DNA of 64,000 nucleotides, taken from assembly GCA_029266635.1 (NCBI GenBank), contig JAQSWM010000011.1, forward strand, positions 1 through 64,000, written 5' to 3'. This DNA comes from Sphingobacteriaceae bacterium (GTDB taxonomy: Bacteria > Bacteroidota > Bacteroidia > Sphingobacteriales > Sphingobacteriaceae). Under the pieces are notes generated by a model. The model was not told where the DNA came from. It ran no database searches and saw nothing but the letters and a program-made list of their open reading frames with translations. The translations under genes were made by a program, and so were the position numbers. The first letter of the stretch is position 1. Each line of letters opens with the position of its first letter. Positions 26,012 to 32,393 of the stretch are shown one piece after another.

Positions 26012-27364
26012 TTAAACTGCTTTGCTGAACAATTGGCTCTCCAGCTTCTTATCCCAAAGCTTTTGGTCAAAACACATACAGATATTGCGAAGAAAGGCTG
26101 TGCCGGTTGGCGTAACTGTAATAGTCTCTCCGTCAATTTCTACCAATCCATCGAATTGTAGCGGAAGAAGCCGATCTATAAACTCCCTGAACAAAGGATA
26201 GTGTGCATTGATAAGTGTTTTACCGAAGCACATAATATTCAGGATATGCCTGCGTATCAGCATGTCTTCTGTAGATAGAAGATGTCCTTTTATCAGTGGG
26301 AAATGTCCGGCAGCTACTTTTTGCAGGTACGATTCTACTTCCTTTTCATTCTGTGCAAAAGCATACCAGCTATCGCTGATCGCGGAAACTCCGAGCCCGA
26401 TTGAAAGTTGGGTAAACTGGTGTGTATATCCCATAAAGTTGCGGTGCAGCTTGTGCTCACGCGAAGCCTTATACAAAGAATCGCTCTCAAGGGCGAAGTG
26501 GTCCATGCCGATATCGTGGTAACCTTCAGCAAGCAGCAGTTTTCTGCCGAGCTCATACAATTCCCGCTTTTCTTCATTGTCTGGCAGGTCGGCTTCGGTA
26601 AATCGGCGTTGGCCGGATTTTATCCATGGCACGTGCGCATAACTGTAAAACGCAATGCGGTCTGGCCGGAGTTTTGCCACCTCTGCAACCGTGTTCTCAA
26701 TGCTGCTTAGCTTCTGCAGCGGAAGGCCATAAATGAGGTCATAGTTGATGGATGTGAATCCGATTTCACGTGCTTCCCAAGTTACTTTTGCCACTTGCAC
26801 AATGCTCTGACGCCTGTTGATGATTGCCTGCACTACCGGATCGAAATCCTGTATTCCCAGGCTCAGTCGGCGAAAACCGGATTCGTACAGTACTTTCAAA
26901 TGTTCGGTAGTGGTGTTTGCCGGGTGGGCTTCGAATGAAAACTCAGCACCCTCTACAATTTCGGCATTATCAACAATACCCGACATTAGCTTATCAAGGT
27001 TCTCAGGACTGAAGAAGGTGGGCGTTCCGCCTCCTAAATGGATCTCCCTGATGCGGGGACGCGAGCCAAGTTCGGCGCAATACATTTGCCACTCTTTAAG
27101 CACCGCAGCTATATAAGGCCCTTCTACGTTGTGATTTTTTGTGATGCGTTTGGTGCATCCGCAAAAGGTGCAAAGGCTCTCGCAAAAAGGCAAGTGGATG
27201 TACAAACTAATACCATCTTCGCTGCTTTCGCGATATGATCGTTTTACTGAATCAAGCCATCCCGGCTCCGTCCATTGTTCCGGCTCCCAGAACGGCACGG
27301 TAGGATAGCTGGTGTAACGTGGCGCCGCCACATTATATTTTTTTATCAGGCTTTCGCTTGTCAT
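26012..27364 (-). CDS. hemN: Oxygen-independent coproporphyrinogen III oxidase
   Basis: Radical SAM enzyme that converts coproporphyrinogen III to protoporphyrinogen IX without oxygen. The 450 residues include the HemN-type cluster motif C61-ESL-C65-TF-C68-GC, the SAM-binding EIHLGGGTPTFF and the typical N-terminus AAPRYTSYPTVPFW. That N-terminus distinguishes true HemN from HemW. The ATG at 27364 overlaps the ldhA stop (ATGA). hemN is a classic FixK/Fnr target, which fits the box upstream of the operon. Confidence 0.95.
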   Translation of the reverse strand: MTSESLIKKYNVAAPRYTSYPTVPFWEPEQWTEPGWLDSVKRSYRESSEDGISLYIHLPFCESLCTFCGCTKRITKNHNVEGPYIAAVLKEWQMYCAELGSRPRIREIHLGGGTPTFFSPENLDKLMSGIVDNAEIVEGAEFSFEAHPANTTTEHLKVLYESGFRRLSLGIQDFDPVVQAIINRRQSIVQVAKVTWEAREIGFTSINYDLIYGLPLQKLSSIENTVAEVAKLRPDRIAFYSYAHVPWIKSGQRRFTEADLPDNEEKRELYELGRKLLLAEGYHDIGMDHFALESDSLYKASREHKLHRNFMGYTHQFTQLSIGLGVSAISDSWYAFAQNEKEVESYLQKVAAGHFPLIKGHLLSTEDMLIRRHILNIMCFGKTLINAHYPLFREFIDRLLPLQFDGLVEIDGETITVTPTGTAFLRNICMCFDQKLWDKKLESQLFSKAV

Positions 27365-28392
27365 ACGGCAATTTTTGAGGGTTCTACAGCACAGGCTTCT
27401 ACGCAGCAACAAGCTGGGCCCACACATTTATCAGAATTCCAGAGATTGAGATTTTTAATGGTCTTTTCAGCGATAACGCCAAGCGCTTCGGCAGTTAAAA
27501 ATGCCTGATGCGGAGTAAGCAGCACTCTCGAATGTTGAATGAATGCCTTGAGAAGCTGATCTTCTATTGGGTATCGGCTATGGTCGAAAAAGAACACGTT
27601 CTGCTCAAATTCATACACATCCATGCCGATCTTGCTTATTTTTTCATCCTGCAGAGCAGCAAAAACATCAGCTGAATTGAATACTGCCCCGCGGCTTACA
27701 TTGATAAGCACCACGCCGTCTTTCATTTGGCGTATGGTTTCTGCGTTCACCATGTGCCTGGTTTGGCCTGTTAGCGGAACATGAAAAGAAATGATGTCCG
27801 ACTCTTTAAAAAGTCGTTTTAGCTCAACCTGCTCGGCACCCAAAGCAGCAACTTTTTCACTCACGTCAGTGATGTCGCATACTAACAAGCGAGCTCCAAA
27901 CCCGCGTAAAATTTGCGCTAAGGCTTGTCCGGTTTGTCCAAAGCCAACTATACCGATTGTTTTGCTGCGAATGGTGCTGCCAACCAAATCATCAAGAGCG
28001 AAGTTGTGCTCAAGCATTTTCTGATGTGCGGGAATAATGTTGCGGTACAAAGCAAGTATGAGCGCAATGGCGTGCTCTGCTGTTGATTCTGCTGAATAAA
28101 CGGGAATGTTGCCAACCTTAATGCCCAGGTGGGCGGCTTCTACCAGATCAATATGATCGGTTCCGGTAGAACGGGTTGAAATATATTTAACCCCGTATTC
28201 TTTTAATTTATGAAGGATGGGGGCCGAAACATCATCGCAAGAACAAACCAATACAGCGTCTTTGCCCTCAGCGTACGACGCCGTTGCCAATGTCAAACGG
28301 TTAGATATCAAGGTGATATCATGCCGCTTGCGGTTGGCTTTAATCAACAGTTCTTTCTCACAAGGCTTTATGCTATACGCTACAGCTTTCAT
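27361..28392 (-). CDS. ldhA: D-lactate dehydrogenase (2-hydroxyacid dehydrogenase family)
   Basis: A 343-residue NAD-dependent dehydrogenase that reduces pyruvate to D-lactate in fermentation. The NAD loop is GIVGFGQTGQ. Catalytic residues are the Arg of NVSRGAVF, the Glu of MDVYEFEQ and the His of LLTPHQAF. YEFEQNVFFFDHS is typical of the LdhA group. I chose the ATG at 28392 (MKAVAYSIKP) as it fits the family start. The tail is odd: DKCVGPACCCVEACAVEP has six cysteines in 17 residues, which is not a normal LdhA end. First gene of a four-gene low-oxygen operon. Confidence 0.9.
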   Translation of the reverse strand: MKAVAYSIKPCEKELLIKANRKRHDITLISNRLTLATASYAEGKDAVLVCSCDDVSAPILHKLKEYGVKYISTRSTGTDHIDLVEAAHLGIKVGNIPVYSAESTAEHAIALILALYRNIIPAHQKMLEHNFALDDLVGSTIRSKTIGIVGFGQTGQALAQILRGFGARLLVCDITDVSEKVAALGAEQVELKRLFKESDIISFHVPLTGQTRHMVNAETIRQMKDGVVLINVSRGAVFNSADVFAALQDEKISKIGMDVYEFEQNVFFFDHSRYPIEDQLLKAFIQHSRVLLTPHQAFLTAEALGVIAEKTIKNLNLWNSDKCVGPACCCVEACAVEPSKIAV

Positions 28393-28409
28393 GCAATTTT
28401 TCTTTGCAT

Positions 28410-28475
28410 CAAAGTTAGCTTTGGGCACAGGCCATACGAGTGAGGCTAATCAGAGAGAAAAGTGATCTTCGTCAC
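28410..28475 (-). promoter_or_regulatory. Crp/Fnr-type box and -7 element of the ldhA operon
   Basis: The box GTGACGAAGATCAC (28462-28475, minus) and the perfect -7 TAACTTTG (28410-28417) are 55 bp apart centre to centre. The ATG follows 18 bases after the -7. Confidence 0.75.
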
Positions 28476-28527
28476 AAACTCTCTCGCGGATGTGCGCTGA
28501 TAAGTTCTTGTGAGATGAGAAAAGGTG

Positions 28528-28781
28528 TCCCGCGATTACGCCGATGTGCGCTGAGGTTCTGCGAAAATCAGCGAGATCGGCGGGAAGGAAAAATATAGAG
28601 CTCCCGCAGAGTACGCAGATGTGCGCTTGACAGGTTCTGCGGAAATCAGCGAGATCAGCGGGAAAGAAAAATATAGGAGCTCCCGCAGATTACGCAGAGA
28701 ACCGCAGATGCCTTTCTCCAGCCGAGAGAACAATCGCAGATGGCGCTGATTGGATTTTGCGGAAATCAGCGAGATCAGCGG
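28528..28781 (+). repeat. Three tandem palindromic repeat units next to GxxExxY gene
   Basis: Units lie at 28528-28585, 28602-28663 and 28681-28781 (the last with extra sequence inside). Each opens with TCCCGC(A)GA(T)TACGC and closes with AAATCAGCGAGATC(A/G)GCGGGA. They are separated by near-identical spacers such as GAAAAATATAGAG. The ends are imperfect inverted repeats. They fill the gap between the ldhA promoter and the GxxExxY gene and belong to the family at 1517-1652 and 36836-37062. Confidence 0.85.
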
Positions 28782-28787
28782 AAATAA

Positions 28788-29165
28788 TTACAGCCCATTA
28801 ACCTTCCTGAAAATAGCTTTATCAATCTCCACACAATTGAAATTAACCAACAAACCCAGCTTCTTACCGGATAACTTCAAATAAGTAATTACTTGTTTAT
28901 GATGTACTTCCGCCAAGTTCTCCACCGACTTAATTTCAACAATCACCTTATCCTCCACCAGCAGATCAAGTCTGTAGCCAACCTCTAATTTAATTTCATC
29001 ATAGACCAGCGGTAAAGGGGTCTGCTGCCTTACATGCAACCCATTTTTCTGCAACTCGTATGCTAGTGCCGCTTCGTAGGCAGATTCAAGCAGCCCCGGT
29101 CCGAGAGCATTAAAGACTGCAAAAATCGCTCGCCTTATCTCATATGAAATCTCATTTTCTGTCAC
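28788..29165 (-). CDS. GxxExxY protein, PD-(D/E)XK nuclease-like
   Basis: A 125-residue member of the GxxExxY family (PDDEXK_3). The name motif is GLLESAY (G24, E27, Y30). The nuclease-like core is complete: D67 in YRLDLLV, E77-I-K79 in VEIKSV and a RecB-like Q91-xxx-Y95 in QVITYLKL. The biological role of the family is not established. The stop lies seven bases from a tandem block of palindromic repeats. The start is two bases after the stop of the Crp/Fnr-type regulator gene on the same strand, so it may share that transcript. Confidence 0.85.
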   Translation of the reverse strand: MTENEISYEIRRAIFAVFNALGPGLLESAYEAALAYELQKNGLHVRQQTPLPLVYDEIKLEVGYRLDLLVEDKVIVEIKSVENLAEVHHKQVITYLKLSGKKLGLLVNFNCVEIDKAIFRKVNGL

Positions 29166-29167
29166 CG

Positions 29168-30220
29168 CTACTGCTTGATCCTGCTCAGCTTGCTCACAGA
29201 CAGAATATTGATCACGCTTCCTTCTTTTTCAATCAGGCTTTCATCTTTGAAATCTGCAAGCGTACGGCTGATAGTTTCATTCGCTGTGCCAACCATCGCG
29301 GCAAGATCGTCTCTTGATATTTTCACGGAACATTTATCGGCTTGGCCACCGAACTTTTCAGCCAGATTCACCAGTGCATCCGCTACACGCTTCCGAACGG
29401 AATTGTATGCCAGCTTAAGCAATTGTTCCTGCTTTTCCTGGACATGACCTGAGAGCAGTTCGATGAACTTCTTTGATATCCCGGGATTTTTGAACAACAA
29501 AGCATTGAATTCATCACGCGAAAGGAGGTGCAATTCTGAAGCTTCGAGCGTTTCTGCATTATCGCGGCACGGCTTGTTCAGCAGCACAGAATCGTAGCCA
29601 AAAAATTCGCCGGCTGCATACATACCGGTGGCTATTTCACGGCCATCCTGGTAAACCATGTAAGTACGTACGCTGCCGCTTTTAACCAGATAAACACTCA
29701 GCGGATGATCGCCTTCGGAATAAATATTTTGTTTCTTCTTATAGCTTCGCAGGCGGCTGTTCAAAGATAGTTCATCGAGCAGCTTTGCCGAACGGGCCTC
29801 ATCCAGCAAGCCTTCGAACGAGGCAGTGCTTCCTAAATTCTTTTTAAGCGAATCTCTTTTCTGCAAGCGTGTTTCTATGGCATTTAATAACTCCATATCA
29901 TCAAAAGGCTTGGTGAGATAATCATCGGCGCCCATCTCCATACCTTTGCGCAAATCAGCCCGCTCGGCCTTGGCGGTCATGAAAATAAACGGAATATTCG
30001 CAGTCTGTTCATTTTTATTGAGCATATACAGCACGCCGTAGCCATCCAGTTCTGGCATCATAATATCACAAAGAATAACGTCTGGCAGATGCGCCTGGGC
30101 CAACTCCACTCCCTTCCTCCCATTTTCTGCGGCGTAAACTTTGTAATCAGCAAGCTCAAGAATTTCCGTAGTGCTTTCGCGGATATCCTGGTTATCCTCA
30201 ATAATTAAAATAGATTTCAT
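29168..30220 (-). CDS. Response regulator fused to a Crp/Fnr-type DNA-binding module
   Basis: A 350-residue regulator. The receiver domain (1-125) has the phosphoacceptor D52 in ILCDIMMPELDG and the conserved Lys in LTKPFDD. A linker leads to a cNMP-binding-like beta-roll (about 155-270, KKQNIYSEGDHPLSVYLVKSG) and a Crp-type HTH (about 290-345). The recognition helix GTANETISRTL keeps the Glu, Ser and Arg of Fnr (ETISR at 315-319). There is no N-terminal Cys cluster of the Fnr type, so control should come from phosphorylation. It overlaps the upstream FixL-like kinase by four bases (ATGA). It is the best candidate for the protein that binds the boxes in this window. Confidence 0.88.
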   Translation of the reverse strand: MKSILIIEDNQDIRESTTEILELADYKVYAAENGRKGVELAQAHLPDVILCDIMMPELDGYGVLYMLNKNEQTANIPFIFMTAKAERADLRKGMEMGADDYLTKPFDDMELLNAIETRLQKRDSLKKNLGSTASFEGLLDEARSAKLLDELSLNSRLRSYKKKQNIYSEGDHPLSVYLVKSGSVRTYMVYQDGREIATGMYAAGEFFGYDSVLLNKPCRDNAETLEASELHLLSRDEFNALLFKNPGISKKFIELLSGHVQEKQEQLLKLAYNSVRKRVADALVNLAEKFGGQADKCSVKISRDDLAAMVGTANETISRTLADFKDESLIEKEGSVINILSVSKLSRIKQ

Positions 30221-31404
30221 TTCTGCTTAAATGTTAACTTAATGGTTGTGCCCTCGTTCAGCACGCTTTTATATACTACTTCGCCGCCCATCAACTCGGC
30301 GTAACGTTTTACGATGTTTAGGCCCAGGCCCGTGCCCGGAATGTTGCCCGTGTTATGAGCCCTGAAAAATGGTTCGAAAAGGCTTTTCTGTTCTTCTTCC
30401 GGTATCCCGATACCGTTATCCTTTACCATGATGCTAAGTTCGTTATCAGTTAATTCTGTATCAAACTCTATGAAAGTGTTCTCTCCTGAATACTTGATAG
30501 CATTTGAAATAAGATTGATCACGGTATTTTTCAGCAATGCAGGATCCAGGTACACTTTTGCTGAAACTCCTGTATGCTGATAGACAATATTCTGGTTTTG
30601 CTTGGCGATGAGCTGCATCTCCTCAATAATTTCTTCAGAGAACCTGACGATATCGAACTCTTGATAGCTGGCCTGCGTTTTCCCCGCCTCCAATTTCTCT
30701 AGCGAAAGGAAATCATTCAAAATCCCGGTAAGGTGCCCAACAGAGTTCTTGATTTTTCCGGTGTGCTTCAAAATATTCTCTACGTCCGGCTTTTGCAGGT
30801 ACTTTTCAATAAGAGATGCCGAAAGTTGCACAGAGCTGAGTGGCGTCCTGAATTCGTGCGAAGCCATGGACACAAACCGCGTTTTGAGCTGGTTGAGCTC
30901 CTTCTCTTTTTCAAGCGATAAACTCACGTCTTCCTTTGCTTTTTCCAGTTCGTGGACAAGTGTTTGCAGCACTTCAGTACGCTCCCGGATGCGTTCCTCC
31001 AATTGTTCAGTATATTTCTTCAGCTTGGTCTCTGCCGATTTCTCTTTCGAGAGATCATGAATAAAGCCTGTATAAATCACACGATTTTCGTACTCCACCT
31101 CACTTACAGCAAGCCTGAAGGGAAATGTAGTATTGTCTTTGCGAAGCCCAAGCACTTCCCTTCCAATGCCAATGATCCTTCTTTCGCCGGTGGTCTGATG
31201 GCGCTCCAGATAACCGTCGTGGGCGCTTTTATCGGGTTCCGGCATCAGCATAGAAATATTTCTGCCAATCACGTCCTCTTCTCTATATCCGAACAAGGCC
31301 AGCGCAGCAGGATTGATAGACTCTACTATGCCGCGAGTGTCAATGGTAATTATTCCATCTATGGCGGTGTTGATAATTGCGTTGAGAAGCCTTGCCTGTT
31401 CCAT
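30217..31404 (-). CDS. FixL-like heme-PAS oxygen-sensing histidine kinase
   Basis: A 395-residue soluble kinase. The PAS domain (about 5-120) is strikingly like rhizobial FixL: MPEP (54-57), then H62-DGYLER68, TGERRIIGIGR82 and a closing YTGFIHDLS. In Bradyrhizobium FixL the heme ligand is H200, with R206 and R220 in the pocket. The spacing of 6 and 20 residues is identical here. A coiled coil follows (about 122-175). HisKA has H183 in MASHEFRTPL. HATPase shows NLISNAIKYSG, DNGIGIPEEE and GTGLGLNIVK. It lacks the membrane helices of some FixL proteins. It overlaps its partner regulator gene. Confidence 0.88.
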   Translation of the reverse strand: MEQARLLNAIINTAIDGIITIDTRGIVESINPAALALFGYREEDVIGRNISMLMPEPDKSAHDGYLERHQTTGERRIIGIGREVLGLRKDNTTFPFRLAVSEVEYENRVIYTGFIHDLSKEKSAETKLKKYTEQLEERIRERTEVLQTLVHELEKAKEDVSLSLEKEKELNQLKTRFVSMASHEFRTPLSSVQLSASLIEKYLQKPDVENILKHTGKIKNSVGHLTGILNDFLSLEKLEAGKTQASYQEFDIVRFSEEIIEEMQLIAKQNQNIVYQHTGVSAKVYLDPALLKNTVINLISNAIKYSGENTFIEFDTELTDNELSIMVKDNGIGIPEEEQKSLFEPFFRAHNTGNIPGTGLGLNIVKRYAELMGGEVVYKSVLNEGTTIKLTFKQK

Positions 31405-31477
31405 ATCAAATCAATATCCACAAATATGAAAAGTATTTTGCGTAAGCATAGCCCAAAACACACAATCACACTTTTTT

Positions 31478-31521
31478 GTGACGGACGTCATTTCTCACGG
31501 ACCCCAAACGCCTGAATTTTG
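31478..31521 (+). promoter_or_regulatory. Crp/Fnr-type box and -7 element of the pta operon
   Basis: The box GTGACGGACGTCAT (31478-31491) lies 33 bp, centre to centre, from GAATTTTG (31514-31521, 7 of 8 to TAnnTTTG). That fits a class II activator near -41.5. The ATG is 22 bases after the -7. The box also lies upstream of the divergent FixL-like gene. Confidence 0.65.
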
Positions 31522-31542
31522 TGCCAATCAAAAATTAAAATC

Positions 31543-31899
31543 ATGGCAACACATAAAATTTCATCTTCAATTGTATTCGCGGAATCATCAGAGCAGTCTT
31601 CAGGTTTTTGGACAAGATATGCAGCATATGCAAAAAGCCAGGAACCAAATGCAGTTGCATGGTGGGTAGGCTCTCTTTTTATTCATGGCGGTATTCTAGT
31701 TCCGCTTACATTTTTGCTTGTGTACACTCTAGAGGGGCCAACTCCACTCTTCCTCGGGATAAGCCTGATCTGCTTTTTTGTAAATTTTATAGCCAATATG
31801 GGTGGGGCATCATTCAAGTTCACCTTCAATTCATTTGTGTTTAGCTTGCTAGTGCACATAGTGATGGTTGCTTCAGTCCTCCCATTAATATTTTCATAA
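31543..31899 (+). CDS. Small membrane protein, unknown function
   Basis: A 118-residue protein I do not recognise. A polar N-terminus (about 40 residues) is followed by three hydrophobic segments (about 40-62, 67-88, 95-117), so it is probably an inner-membrane protein. The first segment starts AWWVGSLFIHGGILVP. I chose the ATG at 31543. An in-frame TTG at 31519 falls inside the -7 element and is rejected. It is the first gene of a run with the coiled-coil gene, pta and ackA, directly behind a Crp/Fnr-type box, so it is expected to be made at low oxygen. Confidence 0.75.
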   Translation: MATHKISSSIVFAESSEQSSGFWTRYAAYAKSQEPNAVAWWVGSLFIHGGILVPLTFLLVYTLEGPTPLFLGISLICFFVNFIANMGGASFKFTFNSFVFSLLVHIVMVASVLPLIFS

Positions 31900-31941
31900 G
31901 GCGGTGCGGCATTAAGCCGCCCGTTATAAACTAAGAAAAAA

Positions 31942-32358
31942 ATGAGCACACAAATAGAAGATAAAGAGCTTACCGCAGAATTGCAGGAACTCTATTTGGA
32001 AGGCAAAGAATGGATTTCCGATCTGGATTTCATGGAGACCGACATAGATTTTCTAAAAAAGCTATATTTCGGGCTGATGAAGAACAGTGCTGCACCAAGT
32101 GCTGATACGGCTATCGGCATTGGTGCGCTTGAACAAAGCCAACGCAGTTTAAAATCACGCATTCGCGGATATCTGCACACAATAGAACCGCTGATTATTA
32201 ATTCTGATACCACTTTTCAGTTCAGTCTGCTGGAAACTTTTAATATTTTGCAGCACGACCTGTATGAAACGTCCGCTACTTACAAGGCGATAAAAAACCA
32301 GGTATTTGCATTAACCAAGGATGTTATCAAAGATTCTCGGGTTCTTACAAACGCTTAA
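31942..32358 (+). CDS. Small helical protein, unknown function (paralogue of 40444-40863)
   Basis: A 138-residue acidic, helix-rich cytosolic protein with no recognised domain. The pattern ELQ-LY then SD-x2-F then F-x-K near the N-terminus (ELQELYLEGKEWISDLDF) recurs in the protein at 40444-40863, so the two look like distant paralogues. Both lie downstream of Crp/Fnr-type boxes. It sits 42 bases after the membrane-protein gene, with a small GC hairpin between, and 35 bases before pta, probably on one transcript. Confidence 0.7.
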   Translation: MSTQIEDKELTAELQELYLEGKEWISDLDFMETDIDFLKKLYFGLMKNSAAPSADTAIGIGALEQSQRSLKSRIRGYLHTIEPLIINSDTTFQFSLLETFNILQHDLYETSATYKAIKNQVFALTKDVIKDSRVLTNA

Positions 32359-32393
32359 GCGAATCCTTTGTTAATCAAGTTTCGCCCTCAAAG

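Noticed and set aside
28536-28733. Small minus-strand open frame
   Set aside because: Encoded by the repeat block; repeats LISLI-AE peptides like those upstream of gcvP.
28528-28781. CRISPR array
   Set aside because: Units are palindromic and 58-101 bp with conserved spacers, there are only three of them, and no cas genes are present.
31519-31542. TTG start for the small membrane protein
   Set aside because: The TTG lies inside the -7 element; the ATG at 31543 is a better start.
31900-31921. GC hairpin between the membrane-protein and helical-protein genes
   Set aside because: No T run follows, so it is not a convincing terminator; it may only affect mRNA processing.
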